DNA of 64,000 nt from Nostoc piscinale CENA21 (GCF_001298445.1 NZ_CP012036.1:1925263-1989262), one strand, 5' to 3'. Shown: positions 18,101 through 29,338, numbered from the stretch's first letter. Program-made: numbers and translations. Notes: generated from the letters alone by a model not told the origin.

Positions 18101-20606
18101 GAGTCTGGCTACAAATTTGGTCAAATGGCAATCAAGTTGTTAGATCGCTTTGATAGCAAGAAGCTGAAATCTAAAATCTATATGATGTTTAATAGCAGCA
18201 TTCGCCATTGGAAAGAACACTTTCAAGCTACCTTGGAACCTTTGCAGGAAGGATTTCAGCTTGGGTTGGAAACTGGTGATTTAGAATTTGCTTGCTACAA
18301 TGCTACGACATATTGCGATTTTGCTTTTCATGCTGAGTCAGAGCTAGAAACAGTCCTTGGTAAGCAAACTCAGTATACTGAGATTATTCAAAATTTAAAA
18401 CAAGAATATCAGCAAATTCAAAGTCAAATCAGTAGACAATTTCTCTTAAATTTAAGTGGTCGCGCAATTGATAAGTTGCGTTTGGTGGGTGAGAGTTGCA
18501 ATGAAACAGAAATGTTGCCAATCTGGATTAAATATCAGGTGGGATTCATCTTATTTTTTGTATATTTATACAAATTAATTCTGGCCTATTTCTTTGAAGT
18601 TTATCCTGATGCGATAGAAAATCTGCGACTAGCCCAACCATACAAAAACGGTACTAGAAATACAGTTCATTTTATAGAATACAACCTGTATTCGTCTTTA
18701 TCACTCCTGGCACATTACCCAGATGTATCAGCCAGCGAACAACAACAATATCTCCAACAGGTAGCTGAAAACCAAGCCCAGATGCAGCATTGGGCAACTC
18801 ATGCGCCAATGAACTTTCAACATCTGTGGTGTTTGGTCGAAGCAGAAACAAACCGGGTATTGGGTAACAAAGCCGCCGCTATCGAAATGTATGACCAAGC
18901 TATAGAAAATGCTAAACAGCAGGGCTATATTCAACCAGAAGCGATCGCTAATGAACTCGCAGCTAAATTTTATCTGAACTGGGGCAAACAGCAACTAGCA
19001 CAAACCTACATGATTGAAGCTTATTACTGCTATACCCGTTGGGGTGCTAAAGCCAAAGTTACTGATTTAGAAACTCGTTATCCCCAACTTTTAGCTCCGA
19101 TCCTGGAAAAAGGATCTGGCATTTTCTCTACCAATGAAACAATCGTTGTCTCTGGCCGGACAAGTTCTCACAATTCCTCTTCTTCAGGTAATACTAATGC
19201 TTTTGTGGCTTTAGATTTAGCAGTAATTCTCAAAGCCTCTCAAACTCTTTCGAGTGAAATTGAATTAGAAAAACTTGTCTCTAGTTTACTGCACGTTACT
19301 CTAGAAAATGCTGGAGCTGATAAGTGTGCATTGCTGCTATCTGAGAACGATCATTTGGTAGTGCAAGCGATCGCCAATCTAGATAATTCTGTAACATTAC
19401 TCCATCCACAACCAATAGAAGAAAGCCTAGAAGTACCCTTGAGCTTAATCAACTCTGTGAAACGGAGTTTGCAACCATTGGTGATTGTTGATGCAACTGT
19501 ACATTCTAGATTTACTCATGATCTATATATTCAGCAGCACCAGCCTAGAAGTATTTTGTGTAGCCCAATATTGCATCAAGGGAAATTGTTGGGCATTTTA
19601 TATCTAGAAAATAATCATTCTATTGGCGCATTTACTGATGATCGCGTCGATATATTGAACCTTCTTTGTACTCAAGCCGCTATTTCTCTGGAAAATGCCC
19701 GTTTGTATCAAAAATCACTGCAAAATACTCAACAATTAGAGCGATCGCTACAAGAAGTGCAGCAGATGCAGTTGCAATTAGTCCAGAGTGAAAAGATGTC
19801 AGCCTTGGGAAATCTTGTGGCTGGCGTTGCACATGAAATCAATAATCCCGTTGGCTTTATTGCTGGCAATATTGAACCAGCTAAAGATTATGTTCAAGAT
19901 TTATTTGGGTTAATCAACCTCTACCAAGAAAAGTTTCCCGATCCTGGCCCAGAAATTGAAGATGAAATTGAAGCGATCGATTTGGAATACTTGCGCGAAG
20001 ATTTACCCCAGTTGCTTGACTCCATGAATTTGGGTGCTAATCGGATTCGTAGTATCAGCAACAGTTTACGAACCTTTTCCAGAACTGATCGAGATTACAA
20101 AGTCCCTTTCAACATTCACGAAGGAATTGACAGTACAATTTTAATTCTCAGACACCGTTTGAAAGCCACTGAATTGCGTCCAGCAATAGAGGTGAAAAAA
20201 AAATTATGGTGTACTACCTTTAGTAGAGTGCTTTGCTGGACAACTCAATCAAGTCTTTATGAATTTGTTAGCAAATGCCATTGATGCTCTAGAAGAATCT
20301 AATCAAGGCAAGAGTATGGAAGCGATCGCGGCTAAACCTAATTGTATTACTATCCAAACTAGTTTAGACCAATCAGGTCAGCACGTTGTGATTCAAATTG
20401 CCGACAATGGTGTAGGAATGTCTCAAGAAGTAAAGCAGAGAGTATTTGACCATTTGTTCACTACCAAAGCTGTGGGCAAAGGAACGGGATTAGGATTAGC
20501 TATTGCCCGTCAAATTGTAGTGGAAGCTCATGGCGGCACAATTGAAGTAGATGTTATTCCCCATGAGAAGACAGAGTTTGTAATTACATTGCCAATTAAG
20601 GTTTAA
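15176..20606 (+). pseudogene. Ser/Thr kinase-AAA ATPase-GAF-histidine kinase fusion (Hstk type), frameshifted
   Basis: A giant multi-domain sensor. Residues ~12-270 form a Ser/Thr kinase with HKDIKPAN (Asp144) and DFS in place of DFG. At ~345-650 is a STAND/AAA_16-like ATPase with Walker A GFSGIGKT (350-357) and Walker B LVIFIDDLQWAD. A long helical repeat region runs ~700-1300, and a GAF domain lies at ~1365-1510. A HisKA domain has His1553 in VAHEINNP. The HATPase domain (IADNGVGMS, GTGLGLAIARQIV) is in another frame (20259-20606). The break is an A9 run at 20195-20203. A8 would read VKKNYGVLPLVECFAGQLNQ and give 1,809 residues. It converges with the CIS locus, and the stop codons overlap. 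If truly broken, the kinase lacks its ATP-binding domain. Confidence 0.88.
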
Positions 20607-21347
20607 TCGCTAGTTATTTGTAAGCGAGTGCTTAACTGTTTTTGTTTTTGGGTTAATGCCTGAATTTGTTGACTACGAACAGCATTAATTTCTTGGGCTA
20701 ATTGTTTGCTATTCGGTAATTTATTGCTGTCTACTTTAACATCAATGGCGTATAATTCTCCAATTTTGAAGGTGATACCCTTGGGAGATTGATAAAGAGT
20801 TTTGTTGTTCTGATCCAGCACTTCAATATTGATTTCGGTTTTTTTTTCTCCAAATTCTTTGAGTAAATCTTCACTATATTCCAAACGGTAGAAACCATCT
20901 TTATCTGTTATTGTTCTACCCAGGCGCTCATCTAATTTGCGATCGCCTGTAGATGCTTTGACAGTGACGTTGGGTAGACTGATGCCGCTTTTCTCATCAA
21001 CAATGCGTCCTGCGATAACGAAGCGTTCACTTTGTTTAATAAATATTGTTTGGCGACGTAAATCGGCAATTTTTTTCAAGAAATTGCTGCCGTTGAAGTA
21101 AACCCGATCTGATCGCTTCGGTGCGTACACGAACTTCTGCACGCTGTTGTTCACGGGCTTGCTGATAATCGCTATCAATCTGATTGGTCAAGTCTTGCAA
21201 GAATTTTACAGCACTTTGGGGTATTTCTAAGTTTGATAAATCTTGTCTAGTCTGCGTGTTCTCTGCTTGAATTATCAGTCCTTGCAAATCTTCAACAAGC
21301 TTGTTTGCAAAATCTTCTAGGTTGATTTTGAGGCGATGATTGCTCAT
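20603..21347 (-). pseudogene. CIS-tail-end protein with Ig-like (carboxypeptidase-regulatory-like) domain, frameshifted
   Basis: Two frames (21036-21347 and 20603-21178) combine into one 247-residue protein. It has a helical/coiled-coil N-terminus (about residues 1-105), a beta-rich CarboxypepD_reg-like domain (ERFVIAGRIVDEKSGISLPN... TDKDGFYRLEY, about 108-200), and a C-terminal helix. The frames join at a T7 run (plus strand, 21070-21076). One base fewer reads LEKIADLRRQTIF, continuing the coiled coil. It is the last gene of the CIS locus, 15 bp after the 72-residue gene. Its stop overlaps the stop of the sensor kinase on the other strand. A role in anchoring or in the fibre is guessed only from position. 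Confidence 0.7.
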
Positions 21348-21362
21348 GGCTATCCTCCGAGT

Positions 21363-21581
21363 TTATGCAGAAATGTTGATTTGAGGAACGTTTAACCCTT
21401 GTTGAATATTAGAATTTTGTCCTTTGAGTTGAATAGGAAAACCTGCTCGACTGACGTTACTTGTGATTGAACCATGTTGCAATTTAGTAATCAGCAAACA
21501 AGGAGTAACTGCTGGATTAGCAACGAAAAAATCAATGTAGTTAAAAGGCAAGTAGGCGTAAACAATGTTATTAGCTTCCAT
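21363..21581 (-). CDS. Hypothetical 72-residue protein of the CIS locus
   Basis: Unrecognised. It begins MEANNIVYAYLPFNYIDFFV and ends with a polar stretch (VPQINISA). There is no transmembrane helix long enough to call, and no motif. It lies between the large fibre-like gene (91 bp upstream) and the Ig-like protein gene (15 bp downstream) on the same strand, so it is likely co-expressed with the CIS tail-end genes. Confidence 0.65.
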   Translation of the reverse strand: MEANNIVYAYLPFNYIDFFVANPAVTPCLLITKLQHGSITSNVSRAGFPIQLKGQNSNIQQGLNVPQINISA

Positions 21582-21672
21582 AGATGTGTGGGGGTGTAGG
21601 GAAGAAAATTTCTTTCATGTTTAAGGATGAAATTTTTTATCGTGACTATCTTCTACATCCGGTGTTTTTCAA

Positions 21673-24600
21673 TTAAAGATTTCGTAACAGATTGTTAGCA
21701 ATCACGCTTTGCTCAATATTACTAATGTTTCCTACTGGGATAGTGGAATGATTAGAAGCATGATTGCTAGTAAAAATCAGAGAATTGATGCCAGCTATGA
21801 CAAAAGCAGAAATATTTAATAAACCTTCAGGAACATGGAAGTGATTACCTTGAACATTAGCTTGAGTGTACTGCAATTGAGTTGGGATTGGCTGGTTTAA
21901 CTGATTGGCAGACAATGCCAAAGCGAGTGTAGGTGCAAAGGTTTGAGGTTGGTATTTACTTAATGTTGTAACGTTGCCAAAGTCAGACGAAGGTTCGGCA
22001 TTACCCCAGGCTAATTCTACACCGCGATTTTGAGAAATATCATTATCAGCGATCGCTACTGTCCCAAACACATTAGTCAGACGCACACCTCCCACAGGGT
22101 TGTATTGAATGCTGTTATCTGTAAATACTAAATCAAATATAGTTTCTAAGTTAACGGCAGCAGGTATAAATCTCCGTCTGGTTTCGCTGCTGCAATTATT
22201 GACACGATTATTATGCAAACGGCAAAAAGCCGCGCCTTGAATATCAATACCTCCTTTTGCAAGGCTGAAATTTGCCAGATTAGCTGATTGAGCGCAGTCA
22301 CTAATGCGATTAGCTTCAACATCAAGGTTAATTACCAAGGCATTTTCGTTAATGAAAATACCAGCCCCACCCATGTAGCTGATTTGATTGTGGCGGAGTT
22401 TGAGTTTAACAAGAATTTCTGGCACATCATTTGCGCCTTGGATGTCGATGCCATGACCTATGCCACCCAGAATTTCGTTATTATCAATTAAAGTTTCCGT
22501 TACACCAAATAAAGGATTATTAGCTGTGAAACCAGCCTGATCATTAAATATCTGCCGTTGGATGGCTTGAGCAATCAACACAAACGTCATCACTGCCTGT
22601 AAGTTTAAGGATAGCCGGATGCCACCCCTTGTCCAAGTATCAGGGTTAATATCGGCAGGCACAAGGATATGATTGCCTACTATTCGACAACCAGCCCCTT
22701 TCGCAAAGATGCCGTAACTGTTGATATAGGGTAATATTGCTTGGGCAAAAACATTCAAAGCATCCCTTAGCACTGAAGTATTACCGGGATTTTGCAAGGC
22801 GGTGGTAAGTGTTGAGGCTGCTGTTCGCAGGTTAGTATCATTAATTCTGCTGCTATTGTTAATGTCAGTTAACGCTGCTGTTGCTTGCCTTCTGGCTGCA
22901 TCAGTTGTAAGTTGAGTGGCATTATTTTGAAAACTTTGAATAATATTGAGTAAATCGCTAGTTGAACCTTCTTGCAGTGCCAGTCCCAAGGGTGCAAAAA
23001 TATCAACGTTATTCAAAGCAGTTGTCAGATTATTAGCGTCGGCGATAGAAATTTGACGCTCTTGTATGGTGATATGGTTATCGAGGATCGCTAACTCAAA
23101 AATGTTGCTAGCGATCGCAGTATCAAAGCTACGAATTTGATTGGCAACAATGCGATAATCTGCTTCTAAAAAGCCCTCAGATTCCTGTTGCCATTTGATG
23201 AAACGCTGCTGGAGTGATTGCAGTAAGTTTCCAACCACTACTACAACAGGTTGCAAGTTTGGATTATTCGTTGCTGTTTGCTGCCATTGCTCAATTAACT
23301 GGGCAACAACACTAATTATCCCCGCCATCAAGTAACGCCACAACAGCACCAACAAGTCAACATTGGCAGCAGCAAAATTAGTTTCTATGAGTACAGATTG
23401 ACCAGTAATAGTATGCAGGCGGTTGTGCGTAATTCCCAATCCACCTAATGTCCAAAATTCTGTCAGACGAATACAAAAATCTCTGGCTTCGATATCATTT
23501 TCTCTGATTTGCAAAGCGATGATAGGTAATGGCCAATTACGTCGGTTTTGGGAATTGCTGAGGTAAGAGTATAGGTAATTAGCTAAGAGATATAAGGCGG
23601 GAAAGTTAAGATTAGTCCGATAAAGTACAGATTGCACTCGATTCACAACTGTTTGTAAGTCCCATCGGCCTATCAGTCGCGTTAACAGTAACCACACCGC
23701 TAATAATGATGCGTCATCGTCATCGTTACCATAGAAAAAAGTAATTTCCTGCACTGTAGACAATATATCTTCTATGGCTTGTGGGAGTAGGAAATTAGTT
23801 ATACCGATGCGGCTATTGGTGATGCGATTACCTGTAATTAAGGTGCGGTAACTACCTGCAAAACTCAAAGCTGCACCTCCAGAACAAGTTACCCGATTGG
23901 CTTCCCAACGTCCTTGATGCAGCCAAAAGACTTGCAAACCTTGGCTTTGAGCCTGAATTTGGTTAGCGATCGCATCACTAGCAAACGACCAATTAATATA
24001 GATAGCAATATCTCCTTGCAGGTGACTATCACGCAGTTTGCAGTTTTGCCAAATCACAGCTTTGATCGCAGTGCCAAAGTTAGTATTACTAGGCGTTAAA
24101 AATAATTCATCCAGTTGTGCGATTAACTGACGGTAAACAGACAACTTGTTACCATTGCCCAAATCAATTGCCAAAAAGCTATCAAATGTATTGAAACTCC
24201 CATCTGGTCTGGGTCTAGGAGATAATAAAGGACGCAAATCACAATGCTCAATTTGCCAGTCTAAGGCTTGGATTGTCCAGATGCCATAAAAGCGATAGCG
24301 AATGCCTACATGATCAAGTTGGAGTTTGGTAATACCACCCGGATAAACTGTGGGTGGTGGCTCTGGTTGTGTCTCTCCAAACTGCACATTGTCAATCCAA
24401 AATTCTTGTCCTCCAACCGCAAATCTACTAATAGCACCTGTCAGCGTCAACAGTCCCACCCGGCCTGGGGTGACACTCACTTGCACACCACCAATACTTT
24501 GTCCATTCACTTCGACCAGATCACCAAGGTTACGAAATACACCATTGATTGAGAGATTCACGTTACCGCCAAAATCGGCAAATCTGACTGTGACTTGATT

Positions 24601-26673
24601 GGGAGGTGCAGCAAACTCGAATTGAAAATTGATATTGTTACATTGTAATTCTGGACTTGTGCCGCCAGCCCTGTTACCAGCATCTATTCTGGCAAAACCA
24701 TTACTAGTATTTTGACCATTGCTCCATTGAAATTCTCTAGCTGTGACAGTGACACCAGAAGGTGCAGGGAATGTCTCACCGACACGATACGTAGTGCCAA
24801 CAGCTACGCCAGAAAAATCGATGCGGTTGATAGTGGGTGAATTACCTTTAGTCTCAGGTGCGGCTGGCAGGCGATCGCCAATTAATCCTAAAATGCCGAT
24901 ATCTGCAACGATGCGGCATTTTTCTAAAACTACATCTTCTATATGAGTCAGTTTTAAGGCGCAGGTAAATTCGTTGTTGTCTGAATTCAAAGAAGATAGA
25001 TTTACCAAAGTAGCGTGGCGAATTTGTAGAACTTGGCTTGCTGGTCTATCTTCATCCTGGCGAGTTTGAATCAGTGCTGGGGTATTTTCGCCAACAATTA
25101 AAAGATGCTCAAGTTCAATATGGGAGGCATTTTGTAACACAATACCCCCTAGTCCCGATTCAGTTGTACCGATTAATTCTAGTGTGGTGACATCACTTTC
25201 CCCAGAAATATTGATGTGATGGGCATTAGTCAAATTCAACACCCCATTTACACGATGCACACCATGTCCTAAACAAATGCAGCCACCCCCAACGGCGATC
25301 GCGCGATTAATGGCTTGTTGCACATTATCTCCTGGTCGGACGCGAATACAGCAACCGCGATCGCTCAGATCGGTTAGCGGAGGAAATTCGGGACGGCAAT
25401 CCTGTAAAACTTCCCAACTACCTGCATTATCGAGTTCCAGTAGTGCTAAATGGCAGTAATGATGAATAATGCCGTGGGGTGGTTCTAACAAAGGATTACC
25501 ACTATCATCTCTGTTCCACAGCACATCTTGGCCAATGGTGCGGGCAGGAATTAGCCAGTGATCCCCAGTCAGGTAGTTACCACCAGGTTCAAACCAAACT
25601 TCAACACCATCTTCTAGGGCAATCCAAGCCCCTTCTTGAACAGGAATTGCCCCATCAATTAGCTCTAGTTCTGTAGTGCTACCATCAAGATTGGTGGCGA
25701 TCGTTTCTTGATGATCCCAGCGTTTCACCTTGGGTGTGCGGGGAAAATCGCTTCTAGAGGCGTTACCACGTAGTTCTAATTGATCGCCTCCAGCCCGTGC
25801 TAACTGTATTAACGTTCCGGGCTGCTGGTAAAGTTCGCGGGTATCATCGAGTAATTCTACCCACTGGTCAGTAGCAAAACGCAGTACCGCATCTCGTCCA
25901 ATACTTCTGACCACTAAAGTATCGGTGTTGGGTGTATCTGGTGCTAACCACTCAGTCACAATAGAGCCATTATCCCGTGACCATTTGAATGTAGCTGTCC
26001 CGGCTGCACCGCCTTGGTGAATTTCCACACGGTAAAGTTGGTTTTCCAAACGGCGATAGCCTGCCTGTGCTGGTACTAAACAGGGGCGATTTTCATCAGG
26101 ATTCGGTGTAGACCTGGCTTTGAGTTGGCTATTACCTTGGGCATTACTAGGCAACCAATCCTCAAAATCAGCACATTCAGGGGTCGAGTCATCAGGATTG
26201 GTCACTTGTTCTAGCTTCACTTGCCAGATAGTTTTCAGACGCGTGGCGGTATCAGGGCCAACTAGGGCAATTTCTTTAATTTCGGGGTCTTCTATAGCTG
26301 TAATTGGCCGTTGCCAAACATCTAGATAAGCCAGATAAATTCCTGGTTCTGTAGGCAGTTCGTAATCAGGCAAGTCTGTTTGTGCAGTAATATCTACAGG
26401 ATTTTCTGCTTCATTTTCGCAGAGAATACCATCAACATAACAGCGACCCGGTGCAATGATCAGACTATCGCCATCCACTTGCATAGCAAAACCTGGCGCA
26501 CCTTTCGGCACACCACATCGCCCAATTACATCAATACGCGTAGTTTCATCTAAATAGGTAGCAATATCTTGGGCTTCGTTCCAGTCAGCATCCATCTGCA
26601 CACGACCTTGCTGCATTCGGACACTGCTGTAGTGTTTGCGCGGATCAAAAGTTGATTTAGTAATATCACTCAT
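21673..26673 (-). CDS. Giant DUF6519/right-handed beta-helix protein, probable tail fibre
   Basis: A 1,666-residue protein. The N-terminus (STFDPRKHYSSVRMQQGRVQ, DADWNEAQDI) matches the DUF6519 family found in phage-tail-like loci and spans about residues 1-420. A right-handed beta-helix with many N-rich turns (NRI-, NNRV-, DNDISQN-like rungs) follows and continues to the C-terminus. At about 590-790 an extra beta-sandwich-like domain is inserted (starting near FSGVAVGTTYRVGETFPAPS). Helix-rich insertions also occur around 960-1100 and 1180-1380. Beta-helices of this kind form receptor-binding or anchoring fibres. In the Anabaena thylakoid-anchored CIS, extended fibre and baseplate parts mediate anchoring, so this is the best candidate here for that role (inference). 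Confidence 0.78.
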   Translation of the reverse strand: MSDITKSTFDPRKHYSSVRMQQGRVQMDADWNEAQDIATYLDETTRIDVIGRCGVPKGAPGFAMQVDGDSLIIAPGRCYVDGILCENEAENPVDITAQTDLPDYELPTEPGIYLAYLDVWQRPITAIEDPEIKEIALVGPDTATRLKTIWQVKLEQVTNPDDSTPECADFEDWLPSNAQGNSQLKARSTPNPDENRPCLVPAQAGYRRLENQLYRVEIHQGGAAGTATFKWSRDNGSIVTEWLAPDTPNTDTLVVRSIGRDAVLRFATDQWVELLDDTRELYQQPGTLIQLARAGGDQLELRGNASRSDFPRTPKVKRWDHQETIATNLDGSTTELELIDGAIPVQEGAWIALEDGVEVWFEPGGNYLTGDHWLIPARTIGQDVLWNRDDSGNPLLEPPHGIIHHYCHLALLELDNAGSWEVLQDCRPEFPPLTDLSDRGCCIRVRPGDNVQQAINRAIAVGGGCICLGHGVHRVNGVLNLTNAHHINISGESDVTTLELIGTTESGLGGIVLQNASHIELEHLLIVGENTPALIQTRQDEDRPASQVLQIRHATLVNLSSLNSDNNEFTCALKLTHIEDVVLEKCRIVADIGILGLIGDRLPAAPETKGNSPTINRIDFSGVAVGTTYRVGETFPAPSGVTVTAREFQWSNGQNTSNGFARIDAGNRAGGTSPELQCNNINFQFEFAAPPNQVTVRFADFGGNVNLSINGVFRNLGDLVEVNGQSIGGVQVSVTPGRVGLLTLTGAISRFAVGGQEFWIDNVQFGETQPEPPPTVYPGGITKLQLDHVGIRYRFYGIWTIQALDWQIEHCDLRPLLSPRPRPDGSFNTFDSFLAIDLGNGNKLSVYRQLIAQLDELFLTPSNTNFGTAIKAVIWQNCKLRDSHLQGDIAIYINWSFASDAIANQIQAQSQGLQVFWLHQGRWEANRVTCSGGAALSFAGSYRTLITGNRITNSRIGITNFLLPQAIEDILSTVQEITFFYGNDDDDASLLAVWLLLTRLIGRWDLQTVVNRVQSVLYRTNLNFPALYLLANYLYSYLSNSQNRRNWPLPIIALQIRENDIEARDFCIRLTEFWTLGGLGITHNRLHTITGQSVLIETNFAAANVDLLVLLWRYLMAGIISVVAQLIEQWQQTATNNPNLQPVVVVVGNLLQSLQQRFIKWQQESEGFLEADYRIVANQIRSFDTAIASNIFELAILDNHITIQERQISIADANNLTTALNNVDIFAPLGLALQEGSTSDLLNIIQSFQNNATQLTTDAARRQATAALTDINNSSRINDTNLRTAASTLTTALQNPGNTSVLRDALNVFAQAILPYINSYGIFAKGAGCRIVGNHILVPADINPDTWTRGGIRLSLNLQAVMTFVLIAQAIQRQIFNDQAGFTANNPLFGVTETLIDNNEILGGIGHGIDIQGANDVPEILVKLKLRHNQISYMGGAGIFINENALVINLDVEANRISDCAQSANLANFSLAKGGIDIQGAAFCRLHNNRVNNCSSETRRRFIPAAVNLETIFDLVFTDNSIQYNPVGGVRLTNVFGTVAIADNDISQNRGVELAWGNAEPSSDFGNVTTLSKYQPQTFAPTLALALSANQLNQPIPTQLQYTQANVQGNHFHVPEGLLNISAFVIAGINSLIFTSNHASNHSTIPVGNISNIEQSVIANNLLRNL

Positions 26674-26710
26674 AAATATCCTGAAAAAATAGAGTAATCA
26701 ATTCAAAATT

Positions 26711-29303
26711 TCAAGTCACATAGAAAATTCCAGCTGCTAAACCAAAGCGGAGATATTCATCTAGGGCAATGCGGAGATTGGCTTCCCGTTGTGGTTGCTT
26801 GAGGAAACTGAATGCACCCATTTCGGAATTATCTGCCGCTCCGGTACGAATTTGTACAGGGCAGGTGAGACTTAATTGGCAGTAGGCGGGATCACCATAC
26901 CGAATAGAGGTAAAACTAGGAATGAGTTGTTGCTGAACACGCTGTTGGATGTCCGCTTGTTCGGTAACAGTGAGCGATCGCCCTAATTTTTTTTTGTCTG
27001 AGTTCCTGCTGGATGCTAACTTCTAACTCTGGCTGACAACGATAGCGGCGGGGAGTGCGAGAGGTGGGAGGCACATAACTGAAACGCAGACATCCAATTT
27101 GACGGCGTTGAGCAATGGCGGCGGCGGTGAAAATGACCTCAGAACCCAAATCGAAGGCTTGGACGTAGCTAGACCCCAAAATAGTGCTGCGTTCGATGCG
27201 GGTAGGGGGTGCGGCTTGAGTGGGTGTGGGAGAAGCGATCGCACTGGCGACTGTATCTAATCCCCAAGTCTTCACAGTGTTGGCATCTGTGGCGGTAGCT
27301 GCAAAGGATATATGTCTGCTCTCTGCCTGGGAAACAATGATCAATCGCTGCTCGAATTTCTCCACCTGGGCATTAATTGGGGCAATTTGCAAGGCAGTTT
27401 CTAAGATGCTGCGGGCTGTATCGATATCGTTGGCAGCATCCAAAGATAAGGTAAATGTCTCACCACTACTCAAGTTGACTTCTACTTCTCCCGCAGGTAA
27501 GGGAAAAGCTCCAGGTTCAGAAATTAAGATATGTCCTGCTTCAGTGGCATCTAAAATGCTGTCAGTGATTTGTAGTGCTGCTAGGGTTTGTGGTAGGTAA
27601 ACTGCCCCTGTGATACTGTGGTCTAATTCCACTACCAAACGATTATTTGTTTCGCCCTCGGTGGTGCTTGGTTGTACAGTCAAACCACCGTTCTGGGGGA
27701 CTAAGGTGGTGTGGGCAACCCGGAGTTTTCCTAAATTCCCTGGTTGGACAGTTACTTTACCTGCAATTAATAAGCCATCTAAAGTTAGCTGACCAGGGTT
27801 TTCATTACTACTGGGAGCAGTACCCAAAATATACCAGTCGCCCTGCAAATGCGATCGCCGTTGGTTGGGGATTAACTGCCCAATTCGTCGTTCTCTGACT
27901 CCTACTAACTCTGGTATTTCCACTTCTGCCCAGTTAGCAGCGATCATCAGCAAAGCCGCACCAGAGGGAATTCTAATGGGAGCGATCGCGGTTTGATCAG
28001 TGGTGTATGTTTGATTATCCATCAGAGCGATCGCTCCGGTGGGTGGCATGAAACTAGCGGGTAGTGGTTCACCAGGATGGGATATTGCCCAGTTATTTAA
28101 GGTTGCTTCCCAAGCATCAACCTGACTGTGCCAAGCAGTAATTGCTGCCCCTAAAGTTGTGAAAATCTCTTCACTGCCTACAGGGGTATACTCACGGCTG
28201 ACTCCTACTTGCCAGTTGATGGGACGGGGTAAGGCATTATCTAACCCATCCCAACGATTGTATGCACCACCCCCCAAATCACCACTAAAGCCGTAGGCAT
28301 AACTGACTAAAACTTCTGTTGGTAATTCTGCACTGTTGGGAATTGCCAACCGACCCAGAACCGGGTCAACAGCAACAGTCCGGGGAACATTTGGGCGTAG
28401 CCAATTGGACTCAGGAGCATTAGGTAAACCACTGAGATTGCAAATACTCATTTGTGCTGGGGGAATTTCTACCCCATCGAAGAACACCCGCAACACAGGA
28501 GGATTATTGAAATAGTCTGTAGTTGGAGGTTGATTTTGGGCTAGGGCTTCGACTTCATCATAAAGCGATCGCCTGCGTAGGGGTGTGGGGACGTTAATCT
28601 CTGCGGCTAGGTGGGTAATTTCGGTTTCTGGGCGGGGACGATTAAATAGGGGCATATCTTGCCCTAAGGGATTAATCCAGTAAAGCCCAGTGGAATTATC
28701 AATTACGGCTTTGGCTGTCACTCGTTCTAGGGGATATGCCTGCAATCGCCAAAGAAATATGCCAATGTTGGGGATGTTGTAATAACCCCGGCGGCTGTTG
28801 ATGCGGCGCACTTCACCAGTATAGGTGGCTGTTTCAAAGGGGGTGGCAATCAGCTCTAAGGCGTTGGTGTCTCGCAAATCAGGGGTGCGGTGATTTTGCA
28901 GTCGGATATGATTCAAGTATTGCGTGGTGGATAATCGCTCAAAAAATTCCACAACCCGCGCTGTCCATTGAGTAACATCCCGCGCTAATTGCTCTAAAAC
29001 TGTTGCTGTACCTTTACGTTGCCGATAAGCTAAGGTATTCGCTACATATGACCGTTGGCTGTCAAAGTTTTGCAGGGGACGCACTGCCAATAAATCGCCA
29101 ATGTACGGCACTACCCAGTCTTCGCAGGTTTCGATGAATGCGTTGTCATACAGTTGATCAATGTCGGCTTCTATATCTAGCAACTGTGATTCGATTAATG
29201 CCATTAATGCCCGCAGTGCTTGCCCTTGACTGGGTTCACTATCCCGAATGCGGTAGATGGCTGGCAGGAGGTTGTAGAGGCGATCGCTAACGTTGGGATT
29301 CAT
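26711..29303 (-). pseudogene. Phage tail protein I-like baseplate protein, frameshifted near its end
   Basis: Residues 1 to about 200 match gpI-type tail proteins (LYNLLPAIYRIRDSEPSQGQ, then QLLDIEADIDQLYDNAF and YIGDLLAV). These sit at the baseplate edge and hold the fibre. The middle part contains beta-rich domains, including at about 600-690 a ~90-residue module also found three times in the sheath. The frame breaks in a nine-base T run (plus strand 26987-26995). With eight, it reads RQKKLGRSLTVTEQ and continues 80 residues to IFYVT and a stop at 26711, giving 863 residues. As sequenced, the protein ends early in CSATTHS at 26916. It lies 35 bp after the baseplate gene and 37 bp before the fibre gene. 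Confidence 0.85.
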
Positions 29304-29338
29304 ATCAATTCAAAATTCAAAATTACTGAACAAGTGCG

